The position numbers and the translations under genes were made by a program. The notes under the pieces are model-generated. The model had not been told where the DNA came from. It saw nothing but the letters and a program-made list of their open reading frames with translations, and did no database searches. A stretch of DNA of 64,000 bases from Sporomusaceae bacterium UBA7701 (GTDB lineage: Bacteria > Bacillota > Negativicutes > Sporomusales > UBA7701): positions 265,214-329,213 of the forward strand of contig DLGF01000012.1 of assembly GCA_002482545.1 (NCBI GenBank), read 5' to 3'. Positions 7,971 through 16,592 of this stretch are shown in pieces (within the stretch, counting starts at the first letter, position 1; each line of letters starts with the position of its first letter).

Positions 7971-8142
7971 CAGAGTGTAGATAAACCAGGCTGCCGAGAA
8001 AGGTCCAGATGCTAGGCGCACCGGAAGAGCGCGCCGCGCCGCGTACTGTGGGACGTACGCAAGCAAGCGCTCTGAGGAGCAACGACGCAGATGGGCCTTT
8101 CTCGACAGCCTGAGATGAAGCCGCTGTTTCGCGGCTTCATCC
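7941..8142. repeat. 126-bp cruciform element between 30-bp direct repeats
   Basis: An identical 30-base sequence (AGATGAAGCCGC...CTTCATCC) occurs at 7941-7970 and 8113-8142. Between them, 7987-8112 is bounded by long inverted arms (CAGGCTGCCGAGAAAGG against CCTTTCTCGACAGCCTG). It contains further nested stems: AGAGCGC/GCGCTCT and GCGTAC/GTACGC at 8041-8060. No open frame is present. It may be a non-autonomous mobile element with a long target duplication, or a structured RNA. Confidence 0.65.
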
Positions 8143-8145
8143 GGT

Positions 8146-9765
8146 TTACCGGCTCAGGACCCTCCCTGAGCATACTTCCCCTTGGCAGCCCTTTTCCAGG
8201 GCGATCTGCCCGTTGACGATTACAGCCCCGATGCCTTCCGAGTATTGCTTGGGATCTGTGTAGGTCGCCTTGTCGCTTACTTCATCCGGATCGAATATTA
8301 CGATATCGGCGTAATAGTCTTCCCTGATAAGGCCCCGGGCTTTGAGCCCCAGCTTCTGCGCAGGCAGGCCGGTCATCTTTTGGACCGCCTCTTCCCAGGA
8401 AAGGACGCCCATTTCCCGTACGTACCGGCCCAATAAGCGCGTCGGGGTCCCGAAAGCACGCGGGTGGGGTTTGCCGAAGGACAGGACCCCTTCTGCCGAC
8501 AGGCTCATCGCGTCCGATCCGATCATGGCGCGCGGCTGGCGCAGGAAGGTGATCACGTCTTCTTCCTGCATGGCGTAATAGTTCATTTGAACCCGGCCGT
8601 TTTCCGCAATGAGCAGGTCAAAGGCCGCGTCATAGGGGTCCTTGCCCTGCAGTTCGCCGATCTCGGTGATGAACTTGCCTTCCAGGTGCTTATTTTCTTC
8701 GCTTCGCACGGAGGAAACGAAGAATTTCTGCCAGCCGCCCGCCGATTTCACGAAGTTCTGCCAGCCCGGCAGCCCTTCCGCGATTTCTCGGCGTATTCGG
8801 CTGCGAACCGCCTGGTCCTGCAGCCGGTCGATCATTTTGCCGACGCCGCCCTCGAAGATCCAGGGCGGCAGACAGGCGGAGAGGGACGTCAGCCCGGCCG
8901 TATAGGGATAAATGTCGTAGGATACCTCGATGCCCGAGCGCTCCGCTCTCGCCAGGCGCTCCAGCACGAGTTCGGTTTTGCCCAGCATGTTTTGGCTCAA
9001 TAGTTTCAAATGGGATATCTGGACCGGCACGCCTGCGGTTCCGCCTATCCGGAGGGCTTCGTCGATCGCCTCCAGAATGCCGTCGCTCTCTGTCCGCATA
9101 TGGGTGCAGTAAATGCCCCGGTAAGGTTTCATCACTTTGCACAGCTCGGCGATTTCCTCAGCGGAGGAATATTCGCCGGGAAGGTACACCAGACCAGTGC
9201 TTAGCCCCAGGGCGCCTTCCGCGAATGCGGCGTCGGTTATCCGCTGCATGTCCTTCAGCTCGGCCGCGTCCGGCATCCCTTTGGCGAAGCCCATCGCGGC
9301 GATCCGGACAACGCCCTGCCCCAGAAGCGGCGCTATATTCAGCGTCGGGGGATTAGCGGCAAACCAGTTCAGATATTCGCGAAAGCTCGTCCAGGGCAGC
9401 TCCAGCTTGACAGGTATCGAGCCGATCAGGCGGGTCCCGAGGTAATCGATCAAAAGCTTCCGGTTCTCTTCCCGGACCGGCGCGACCCCGATCCCGCAAT
9501 TGCCGACCACCTCCGTGGTCACTCCGCTGTGGAGCTTGCCGTTCGCCTTACGGTCATACACGAAGGACAAGTCCGAATGGGTGTGCATATCGATGAACCC
9601 GGGAGCTACGATGCACCCGGCGGCGTCGATCGTCCTGGCGCTTTCCCGGCCGCTCAGATCGCCGATTGCCGCGATCTTGTCCCTGCGGATCCCGACGTCG
9701 CCGGCATACGCTTTCTTGCCGGTTCCGTCAATGATACGGCCGTTGACGATCTTGAGATCAAGCAT
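8146..9765 (-). CDS. N-acyl-D-amino-acid deacylase (D-aminoacylase) family amidohydrolase
   Basis: A 539-residue enzyme of the D-aminoacylase branch of the amidohydrolase superfamily, which hydrolyses N-acyl-D-amino acids to the free D-amino acid. It starts MLDLKIVNGRIIDGTG, the typical N-terminal beta-sandwich strand, and has the metal-binding HTHSD at residues 61-65. Later family-type features are HMRTES, QISHLK, IGSDAMS and the C-terminal return to the sandwich (YYADIVIFDPD). It overlaps the upstream membrane gene by 8 bases and closes the five-gene cluster. The exact substrate cannot be read; D-aminoacylase, D-glutamate deacylase and dihydroorotase-like relatives share this layout. Confidence 0.9.
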   Translation of the reverse strand: MLDLKIVNGRIIDGTGKKAYAGDVGIRRDKIAAIGDLSGRESARTIDAAGCIVAPGFIDMHTHSDLSFVYDRKANGKLHSGVTTEVVGNCGIGVAPVREENRKLLIDYLGTRLIGSIPVKLELPWTSFREYLNWFAANPPTLNIAPLLGQGVVRIAAMGFAKGMPDAAELKDMQRITDAAFAEGALGLSTGLVYLPGEYSSAEEIAELCKVMKPYRGIYCTHMRTESDGILEAIDEALRIGGTAGVPVQISHLKLLSQNMLGKTELVLERLARAERSGIEVSYDIYPYTAGLTSLSACLPPWIFEGGVGKMIDRLQDQAVRSRIRREIAEGLPGWQNFVKSAGGWQKFFVSSVRSEENKHLEGKFITEIGELQGKDPYDAAFDLLIAENGRVQMNYYAMQEEDVITFLRQPRAMIGSDAMSLSAEGVLSFGKPHPRAFGTPTRLLGRYVREMGVLSWEEAVQKMTGLPAQKLGLKARGLIREDYYADIVIFDPDEVSDKATYTDPKQYSEGIGAVIVNGQIALEKGCQGEVCSGRVLSR

Positions 9766-10438
9766 TCGTCCCGCTTCCTTTCGCCTCGCTCTTGTACAGA
9801 ATCCTGGCGATCAGAATGCCGGCGCCGATGATGGCTATGTTCAGCACCCAGCCGGGCACGCCCAGCTGAGGGGCCAGGAAAGCCATGACCAGTCCCGTCA
9901 CGATCGTCGCCGCGCCCAGTTTCAGGTGCTTGCTCGCCAGCTCCACATAAACGGCTCCGAATACCGCCGGCAGGATTACCGCGAAGGATTTTTTTATGAA
10001 TACCGGCAAGATATTGATTATATTTGCGCCGATAACCGTAAACACCGCCATCATGGTCAGGGATACAAATACCGTTCCGGTAATGCCGATCGTCGATATG
10101 ACATCGCCTTCCGGCGTTCCCGGTTCATAGCCGGTGACTTTCTGCGCCATCGTAACGGCGGGGCATCGCAGGTCGGCAACGCTTCCGGCCAGCCAGCCGA
10201 TATACGATCCGCTCAACCCCAGCATGCTGAAGAAGGTGAGCGGCTGGACGACCCAGGAGACGCCGAAGGTCACAAGGGCCACGGTCCAGATCTTCAGGAT
10301 GTCCTGAATTGGCGGTATCGCGCCGTGAGCCAGCCATAGGTACAGAACGGGGACGAAATTGGCGATAATGCCGGCAATAAGGGTCACGGTGCCGATCCTG
10401 ATCAATCGCGCGTTGAAATCCAATTTATCATTCATCAC
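9758..10438 (-). CDS. Membrane protein, partner of the DUF5058-like protein
   Basis: A 226-residue integral membrane protein with about six hydrophobic segments (for example TVTLIAGIIANFVPVLYLWL and FAVILPAVFGAVYV). It lies 17 bp downstream of another membrane gene and overlaps the deacylase gene by 8 bases, so the three are tightly coupled. The two adjacent membrane proteins are probably halves of one transporter for the substrate or product of this pathway (inference). I do not know a characterised homologue. Start ATG 10438; the second ATG one codon later is equally possible. Confidence 0.8.
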   Translation of the reverse strand: MMNDKLDFNARLIRIGTVTLIAGIIANFVPVLYLWLAHGAIPPIQDILKIWTVALVTFGVSWVVQPLTFFSMLGLSGSYIGWLAGSVADLRCPAVTMAQKVTGYEPGTPEGDVISTIGITGTVFVSLTMMAVFTVIGANIINILPVFIKKSFAVILPAVFGAVYVELASKHLKLGAATIVTGLVMAFLAPQLGVPGWVLNIAIIGAGILIARILYKSEAKGSGTNA

Positions 10439-10455
10439 AAATCCCCCTTCGCCTA

Positions 10456-11160
10456 TTATGAGATTGCGGTCGCCAGCATCATTCCGGCCAGCATGGCTAT
10501 GCCGAGCGACAGTTCCTGCAGCTTTTGCTGGTTTTTAAAAATCTTCGATATGCCGAACATAACGGCGGCCGAGATAACGGCGGCATACCAGTTCGCCGAT
10601 TTTGCGCCGATCAATTGTCCGGACAGCAGAAACGCGAACAGTCCCACGGTAGCGCCCGCCATCAGGTATTTCATCCATTTGGGATCGTACTTTTGGTTCA
10701 GCTTGCTGACCATGCCGGTCATTTTGGGCGTAAACAGCAGGGCCACCAGCATCCAGCCCAGGTTATTGAGCGCCATTCCCCATAACGAATAGGCGAACGC
10801 TTTCAGATTGAAGGCCGCGGATTGCGGGTCAACGCCAATCACTTTTGAGGATAAGGTCACCATGGCCAGTTCGGTCCGGGCCGCCCCGATATCGCTCAGT
10901 CTCATCCAGGCCGTAGGCGCTCCCAGGACAGCAATCAAGGCAAGCAGGATAATAACGGGGGCGAACGCGGGGCCGATCGACGTGATCATGGCCGACCGCA
11001 TTCCGGCATAACAGCGTTCCCGGGGCATATTAAGTTTTTCGGCGGTCTTGAAGGCCTCCCGCAAAAACAGGATGCTTTGCACAAGGATGACAAGGATCAT
11101 AATGCTGGAAGCAATCCACAATCCAGAGCTGTTCATGACCATTTTTAGCTCCATAGCCAA
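10456..11160 (-). CDS. DUF5058-like integral membrane protein
   Basis: A 234-residue membrane protein with about six transmembrane segments. The N-terminal segment (SGLWIASSIMILVILVQSILFLREA) is followed by a cytoplasmic loop with paired charged residues and then MITSIGPAFAPVIILLALIAVLGAPTAW. The pattern matches DUF5058 proteins as I recall them, a family of unknown function often next to amidohydrolases and peptidases. It is probably a component of a two-protein transporter with the downstream gene. AGGAGG stands before the ATG at 11160. Confidence 0.8.
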   Translation of the reverse strand: MAMELKMVMNSSGLWIASSIMILVILVQSILFLREAFKTAEKLNMPRERCYAGMRSAMITSIGPAFAPVIILLALIAVLGAPTAWMRLSDIGAARTELAMVTLSSKVIGVDPQSAAFNLKAFAYSLWGMALNNLGWMLVALLFTPKMTGMVSKLNQKYDPKWMKYLMAGATVGLFAFLLSGQLIGAKSANWYAAVISAAVMFGISKIFKNQQKLQELSLGIAMLAGMMLATAIS

Positions 11161-11355
11161 ACCTCCTCATTATTTACAGCGCTTTATTCCGCTGTGGCAA
11201 TAGCTGCTTGAGCCTAGGGTCCGATCGCTCGTGACGCCTACCGCGTACACACAGCCCGGTTCATTGGCATAACCCCCTTCGCTTATTTTGCTCGGCCCGG
11301 CGAATTTTTCGCACCGGCGCTATTGTTCCATCTCCCCGCTTTCCCCGCCGGCAAG

Positions 11356-12735
11356 TCAGCCAAGCCTATTTCCCAGTCTGGCGGCCGCTTCCGCGCCCTT
11401 GCGGTAAAACTCGTCCATTTCTTGTTTGGGAACCATATTTCCCCCGGTTGCCCAAAGGATGTGCGTGGCCTTGTGCATTTTGGAGCCGAGGTCTCGGTCC
11501 TGGAGGAATTTTTGCCCGGCCGGAGTCGCAAGCAAGCGGATCGGGCCGGGAAAACCCGCCAATGCCGATGGCTCCAAGAACTTTTTCTCGGAGTCCGCCA
11601 GCAGCTTCAGCAACCGATAGAGCTGTTCGTCCTGTTCGGTAAACACGCCGGCAATGTCCCGTTCCAAGGTTTTCCCGACAAAGCCCGAAGGTCTGCCGAC
11701 CGCCAGGCCGTCTGCGGCAGTCCGGTTGTCGATGCCGAAATCCTGAACGGCTATTTTTTTGTGCAGCCCGGTCATCAGCCCGAGCAGCATCGCCGGGGAG
11801 TGGGTGGGTTCGGCGAAGAAGCAGTGGACATGCTCTTGGAATATCGACTTCAGGCCGAAGGTGACGCCCCCCGGGCCTCCGCCTACGCCGCACGGCAAGT
11901 AGACAAATAGGGGGTGCTCTTCGTCGACGGCGATGTTCAGCCTGTCCAGTTGCTGCCGCACCCGCGCGGCGGCAACCGCGTACCCCAGAAAGAGCCGCTT
12001 GGAGTTCTCGTCGTCGATGAAATAGCTCTTCGCATCCCGTTCCGCTTCCTGGCGGCCGGCCTCGACTGCCCTGGAGTAGTCCGAGGCGTGTTCGACCACG
12101 GTCACGCCCTTGCTTCTCAGCATGTCCTTTTTCCATTGCTTCGCATCCGCCGACATGTGCACGACTGCCCGGAACCCCAGCGCCGCTCCCATGATGCCGA
12201 TGCTGAGGCCGAGATTTCCCGTGGAGCCTACGACAATGGTGTATTGGGCAAAGAGGCTGCGAAATTCGTCGCTTTTCAAGACGGAATAGTCATCGTTCCA
12301 GGAAAATGCCGTGTGTTCCATCGCAATGCTTTCCGCGACGCACAGCACCTCATAGACGCCGCCCCGGGCTTTGATCGAGCCGGAAATAGGGAGATGGCTG
12401 TCGAATTTGCCGTACAGCGTTCCGGGAATCGGGATTCCATATAGCTCGTCCAGGCGCTTCTGCATATGGGGAATGGCTTCGAGAGGCGACTCGATAATGC
12501 CGCCGGCGGCGCTCGTTTCCGGAAAAGCCTTTTGGATAAACGGCGCAAATCTTGTAAGCCTGGCCTCCGCATCTTGAATATCCGTTTCCGTCAGGGCGGC
12601 GGGTGTTTTTTCCTGCCCGGCCCCGTAAAGCGGATTGACCCAGAATGCCTCACGCATATCGATCAGCTCTTCCAGCAGCGGATAGTCCGCTTTCCATTCG
12701 GCGATTCCTTTTCCCAGGAAAGTCGGTTTCATCAT
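11356..12735 (-). CDS. dsdA: D-serine ammonia-lyase (D-serine dehydratase)
   Basis: A pyridoxal-phosphate enzyme that converts D-serine to pyruvate and ammonia. The 459-residue length is close to the E. coli DsdA (about 440). The PLP-binding lysine lies in SGSIKARGG (Lys122), the DsdA signature, and the phosphate-binding glycine loop GSTGNLGLSIG is about 50 residues on. A tetraglycine-like PCGVGGGPGG loop follows later, as in DsdA. The gene sits in a cluster with a D-aminoacylase and an M20 peptidase, which supports a catabolic role for D-amino acids. Two adjacent ATG codons (12735, 12732) follow AGGAGGGGT, and either could be used. Confidence 0.95.
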   Translation of the reverse strand: MMKPTFLGKGIAEWKADYPLLEELIDMREAFWVNPLYGAGQEKTPAALTETDIQDAEARLTRFAPFIQKAFPETSAAGGIIESPLEAIPHMQKRLDELYGIPIPGTLYGKFDSHLPISGSIKARGGVYEVLCVAESIAMEHTAFSWNDDYSVLKSDEFRSLFAQYTIVVGSTGNLGLSIGIMGAALGFRAVVHMSADAKQWKKDMLRSKGVTVVEHASDYSRAVEAGRQEAERDAKSYFIDDENSKRLFLGYAVAAARVRQQLDRLNIAVDEEHPLFVYLPCGVGGGPGGVTFGLKSIFQEHVHCFFAEPTHSPAMLLGLMTGLHKKIAVQDFGIDNRTAADGLAVGRPSGFVGKTLERDIAGVFTEQDEQLYRLLKLLADSEKKFLEPSALAGFPGPIRLLATPAGQKFLQDRDLGSKMHKATHILWATGGNMVPKQEMDEFYRKGAEAAARLGNRLG

Positions 12736-12783
12736 ACCCCTCCTATCAATCAGGGCTCTCGCGGTTCAGCGCGGAGTAGCACT

Positions 12784-12830
12784 AAGGCCTACTCAGGAAA
12801 CATGGCTCAGCAGCCGCATGAGTAGGCCCC
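12784..12830 (-). promoter_or_regulatory. Hairpin between the M20 peptidase and dsdA
   Basis: GGCCTACTCA and TGAGTAGGCC form a 10-bp perfect stem with a 25-base interior. No T tract follows, so it is not a standard terminator. It could process or stabilise the mRNA. Confidence 0.4.
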
Positions 12831-12883
12831 TATTTCTTGCAACCAAGGGTGGAAATGTAGAATCAGCGAGGGCTGGCCTCCGG

Positions 12884-14026
12884 TCAGACGGCGTCGATCG
12901 ATAAGGCAAGCAGCTTGGCCCGCTTGACCAGACTGTCGAGATAGATGTATTCGCGGTCGCTGTGATTAAATTGACCGATGGCCCCCATCGCGCAAATACT
13001 CGGCGCTCCGGCGCGGACCGTCCAGCCGGCGTCCGACGCCCCGCCGCCGACCTTGCCCTCGATGTCAAGCCCCAGCTTTTGGCCCTGGGCCCGAACTACT
13101 TCGAACAGTTTCTTGTTCGCGTCGCGGGCTTCCATCGGCGTGAATTTCTCCCAGACGTTGGCCAGCTCGGTCGTCGTCCCGGGTATATATTGCCGGTTGG
13201 CAATGGCCTGGAGACTGTCGACAGCCTTGAGCCGGTCGTCGTTTTTCAGATAGCGGACGTCGATCTTGACAACGGCGCGGTCCGGCACGGCGTTCGCTAC
13301 GGTGCCGCCTTCCACCACTCCGGCGTTGAAGGTCAGCCCTTGAGCGAAATCGGTCAGTTTCCCGATTTCGATTATTTTATGAGCCAGCTCGGTCACCGCG
13401 TTGGCGCCCTTGTCGAGGTCGGCGCCGGCATGGGCCGAAATCCCCTTAACGACCATTTCCGCGTAAAGATTTCCCTTGCGGCCGATGAGCACCGCGTCCC
13501 CCACGCTTGCCGTCTCCATGTTGAAGACCGCCTTTTTGCCCCGTGCTTCTTTTTCAAAGAGCTCGGCGGCGTTGGTTTTCGGGTGTGCGGTCTCCTCGTC
13601 GCCGGCAAATAAAACGGTTACGCTTTTCTCGTTTTTCCCGGCCGCGGCCAGGGCCTCCAAGGCAAACAGGGCTATCGTGACGCCGCCTTTCATGTCCAGG
13701 ACGCCGGGACCGTACGCCTTGCCGTCTTTGACCGTAAACGGCCGCTTGGCGACCGTTCCTTTGGGGAACAGCGTATCCATATGGCCGATGATCATGACTT
13801 CCTCTGCCGTCGTCCCTTTTTTGGTGGCCTTGAGATGAGTACAGATGTCCGGGTAATCGAGATAGTCCACCGCGAATCCGATTGCCTGCAGCTTGGCGCC
13901 GACGATCCGCGCGACCTGGGCGATGCCTTCCGGGTTGTCGCTGCCGGAGTCGATACTCACCAGACGCCGCAAAAAGTCAGTCATTTCCTGTTCTTTGTCC
14001 GCAATAAACCGAAGCATGTTGTCCAC
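12884..14026 (-). CDS. M20 family metallopeptidase (glutamate carboxypeptidase-like)
   Basis: A zinc exopeptidase or amidohydrolase of about 380 residues. Metal ligands of the M20 fold are visible: GHMDT (His82, Asp84), VLDMKGG (Asp111) and the catalytic pair GDEE (about 142-145), with an inserted dimerisation domain (VKGISAHAG) and a late H-S-D. The start is taken at GTG 14026, seven bases after AGGAGAGG. ATG 14017 is too far from the ribosome binding site, and GTG 14044 contains it. It is the first gene of the five-gene cluster and is divergent from the regulator at 14,310. It probably releases amino acids from peptides or acyl conjugates. Confidence 0.9.
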   Translation of the reverse strand: MDNMLRFIADKEQEMTDFLRRLVSIDSGSDNPEGIAQVARIVGAKLQAIGFAVDYLDYPDICTHLKATKKGTTAEEVMIIGHMDTLFPKGTVAKRPFTVKDGKAYGPGVLDMKGGVTIALFALEALAAAGKNEKSVTVLFAGDEETAHPKTNAAELFEKEARGKKAVFNMETASVGDAVLIGRKGNLYAEMVVKGISAHAGADLDKGANAVTELAHKIIEIGKLTDFAQGLTFNAGVVEGGTVANAVPDRAVVKIDVRYLKNDDRLKAVDSLQAIANRQYIPGTTTELANVWEKFTPMEARDANKKLFEVVRAQGQKLGLDIEGKVGGGASDAGWTVRAGAPSICAMGAIGQFNHSDREYIYLDSLVKRAKLLALSIDAV

Positions 14027-14309
14027 TTTTGTTCCTCTCCTCACTGTTATTTACCGGCTCCCGATTATAAGAGGCCCTTGCCGCCATGCTTGTGCCGGCC
14101 ACGCCCAGGATCGGCGGCAGCCGCCGCGCAACCGGAAGCTCTCCGGCGGCGAGATCGGCCGCCGGCGCTAAAAGAATCGCCCGGCTTTGCCGAATACACA
14201 ATTTTTGTACTTTTCAAACCTTTTTGTTAGTGTTATTATACTTTTAAAGCCATCGACCGATATAGGACTTTAATTTGTCCGTAATTAAGCAATTTAGGGA
14301 GGTCGCGAC

Positions 14310-15626
14310 ATGAAGGTCGGTATCGTTGGTCCGGCTGGTCTTGTTGATAAAATCAACCGGACGATTAAAGCGGAATTCCCTGATATTGTTCCGGTAAACT
14401 GCATCTATAAGGTATATACCGAGACGCCCACCATCATCAAGTATCAGCAGCCGCACTTGGAGGCGCTCCTGTTCGCGGGAACGACCCCCTTCATTCTGGC
14501 CAAAAAAACCGTAAATCCCACCATCCCTTGGGAATGCGTGCCGAGAAACGGCAGTTCCCTGCTGCGGGTCCTCCTGGAAGCCGTGCTGGTAAAGAAACTG
14601 GACATTGACAAGGTGAGTTTCGATACCTATAATATCCCGGCGCTTTATGAAGCCTGCGAGGAGATCGGCATCAGCAAGGAGAAAATACGCTACTATCTCG
14701 CGGAGCAGACCCTGGAAGACCCCGCCTATCTCGATCGGGTGCTGGCCTTTCATCTCGACAACTTCAGGCGGAACAACGTTACCTGTTGCATGACCGCCCT
14801 TGAAAGCGTATTCGAAAAACTTTCGGCCCATAATGTGCCCTGCCTGATGATTGAACCAACTGCGAACATCATTCGGGAAACCTTGAAAAAGCTGATTTTA
14901 AGCTACACGGTCCAGCTCAGCAAGCAAAGCCAGATTGTCGCCCTGTGTGTTCAGGTCGACGACCCCAACGAATATTCGCTGCTCAATGACGACGAGTATC
15001 AAAGCGTTATTGATAAAATGAAGATTTCCAAGCAAGTTTACCTGTTCGCCCAAAAGATTCAGGCCGCGGTCATCGAAGTCGGCCCCAAGGAATACCTCCT
15101 ATTTTCCACCCGGCAAAGCCTCGAAAGCGAAACAAGCGGACTGGAGACCATCAGCCTGCTTGAAGATATAAAAAGCCACTCCTCCAGCACAATCAGCCTG
15201 GGAATAGGATTTGGCGTGACCGCGAAGGAAGCCAAGCAAAACGCCGGGATCGCCATGACAAGAGCCAGCAAAAAAGGGGGCAATATGGCCTTCATCGTTT
15301 CCGACGGCAAAACCGTCGTCGGCCCCATCAGGAATGCCAAGCCGCCCGAGAGCAATGCCGAGCCCAAAATCGACGAAAAATTCCTCCGGATTTCCGATCA
15401 GATTGGCGTGAGCATCAATACGGTGTTCCGGTTGCACAGCCTCGTGGAGCAATACGGCCAAAACACCTTCACGGCGGTCGAGCTGGCCAAGCTGTTCGGA
15501 ATAAAGCTGCGCAGCATGAATCGCGTGATCGAAAAACTGGAAGGCGGCGGTTACTGCTCCATAATCGGAAAAAAAGCGGTTGCCAAAGCCGGCCGGCCCA
15601 GGCGCATCATCCAAATCAACTTCTGA
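14310..15626 (+). CDS. Transcription regulator with a cyclase-like middle domain, divergent to the D-amino-acid cluster
   Basis: A 438-residue protein with three parts. The N-terminal 200 residues start MKVGIVGPAGLVDKI and look like a ligand-sensing domain. The middle has LGIGFGVTAKEAKQNAGIAM plus KKGGN, the pattern of a degenerate GGDEF/GTP-cyclohydrolase-III-like palm; no GG(D/E)EF active site is visible. The last 90 residues carry a winged-helix type DNA-binding region (TAVELAKLFGIKLRSMNRVIEKLE). AGGGAGG lies before ATG 14310. It is transcribed away from the M20-dsdA-deacylase genes across a 283-bp gap and is probably their regulator (inference). I do not know a characterised homologue. 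Confidence 0.75.
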   Translation: MKVGIVGPAGLVDKINRTIKAEFPDIVPVNCIYKVYTETPTIIKYQQPHLEALLFAGTTPFILAKKTVNPTIPWECVPRNGSSLLRVLLEAVLVKKLDIDKVSFDTYNIPALYEACEEIGISKEKIRYYLAEQTLEDPAYLDRVLAFHLDNFRRNNVTCCMTALESVFEKLSAHNVPCLMIEPTANIIRETLKKLILSYTVQLSKQSQIVALCVQVDDPNEYSLLNDDEYQSVIDKMKISKQVYLFAQKIQAAVIEVGPKEYLLFSTRQSLESETSGLETISLLEDIKSHSSSTISLGIGFGVTAKEAKQNAGIAMTRASKKGGNMAFIVSDGKTVVGPIRNAKPPESNAEPKIDEKFLRISDQIGVSINTVFRLHSLVEQYGQNTFTAVELAKLFGIKLRSMNRVIEKLEGGGYCSIIGKKAVAKAGRPRRIIQINF

Positions 15627-15674
15627 CAGCAAACGACGAGCATGCGGCAGCGCACCCGGCCCGCAAACACAAAG

Positions 15675-15710
15675 AAAGGCTTCTGAGGATAAATCCTCGG
15701 AAGCCTTTTA
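15675..15710 (+). terminator. Terminator of the regulator gene
   Basis: AAAGGCTTCTGAGGAT pairs with ATCCTCGGAAGCCTTT (15 of 16 pairs, 2-4 base loop), followed by TTT. It lies 50 bases after the stop codon. Confidence 0.85.
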
Positions 15711-15800
15711 AAGGATTCCGGTAAAACTTCATTTTTGTCTGACTTTCGACAACTGGTATATAATGATAGTAGTACTTATCGACTTTTAGGAGCTAAAAAC

Positions 15801-16349
15801 ATGCCTGCTCTTTCTTCCCACAAATGGACTAAACGCAGAATCCGGCTTCAACGGGTTTTGGTTTCATCTTTCGGTGGATTTGTCACTATTGGCGCCATAT
15901 CCTATCTTTCCAGACTTTCAGGCTATAGTTTCCTTATCCCCAGCTTCGGGGCATCCTGCTTTATCGCCTTTGTTATTCCAGACAGCGCCTTCGCCCATCC
16001 GAAGAACATTATCGGCGGCCACATCCTGTCCGCAGTAATAGGCCTGGTGTGCCTGACTGCGTTTGGCAGTACTTGGTGGGGCTCCGCCATTGCCGTAAGT
16101 ATTGCAATCGGTGCTATGCAGTTAGCTCGCGTATTACATCCGCCCGCGGCAGCGGATCCTCTGTTGATTATGGCGCAAGCGGGCGTAAGCTGGACCTTTC
16201 TTCTTTCGCCGGTGCTAAGTGGGAGCATCCTTCTCGTGGCAATCGCCTCCGTGTACAACTACTTCCGAATTAAACGGCACCAGGAAACCAACCATTTCTA
16301 CGACTATTTCGGGCTCACCCCTAAACCGGAAAAGTCGAAGCATGCGTGA
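15801..16349 (+). CDS. HPP family membrane protein
   Basis: A 182-residue protein starting at ATG 15801 (TTAGGAGCT upstream). It has four hydrophobic segments and the family signature LHPPAA near residue 113, in the usual sequence context of the HPP fold. The first segments contain PSFGASCFIAF and FAHPKNIIGGHILSA, also typical. HPP proteins are small four-helix membrane proteins; plastid and cyanobacterial members have been linked to nitrite transport. It converges on two more HPP genes and a ClC gene at 16,593-19,350. Confidence 0.92.
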   Translation: MPALSSHKWTKRRIRLQRVLVSSFGGFVTIGAISYLSRLSGYSFLIPSFGASCFIAFVIPDSAFAHPKNIIGGHILSAVIGLVCLTAFGSTWWGSAIAVSIAIGAMQLARVLHPPAAADPLLIMAQAGVSWTFLLSPVLSGSILLVAIASVYNYFRIKRHQETNHFYDYFGLTPKPEKSKHA

Positions 16350-16473
16350 GAATGTTGAGGCCATTTTCTGTTCTTTTGAAAAGGCTCAACGAAGTATAAC
16401 CTATATAAGAAGCTGCAGATTAGATGCAACGAATTCGAGATGATGCAAGGCGGCTACACCACACCTAAGATGA

Positions 16474-16521
16474 AAAGAAGCAACAGGCATTCGAAGTATT
16501 TCGAATGCCTGTTGCTTCTTT
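16474..16521. terminator. Bidirectional terminator between convergent HPP genes
   Basis: AAAGAAGCAACAGGCATTCGAA pairs perfectly with its complement around GTAT, with A and T flanks on both sides. It lies between the convergent genes ending at 16,349 and 16,593. Confidence 0.85.
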
Positions 16522-16592
16522 CGCTCTGCGAAACGCCCCTGAAGATTTCTCCCGACCAAACTATATATGGCGATTATTTTCAGCTTTCGCTT

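Noticed and set aside
11161..11355. Riboswitch between dsdA and the DUF5058-like gene
   Set aside because: GC-rich hairpins are present, but I found no known aptamer core (glycine, lysine or SAM type).
11366..12136. 256-codon minus-strand frame inside dsdA
   Set aside because: It is an Arg/Gly-rich out-of-phase shadow of dsdA, common in GC-rich genes.
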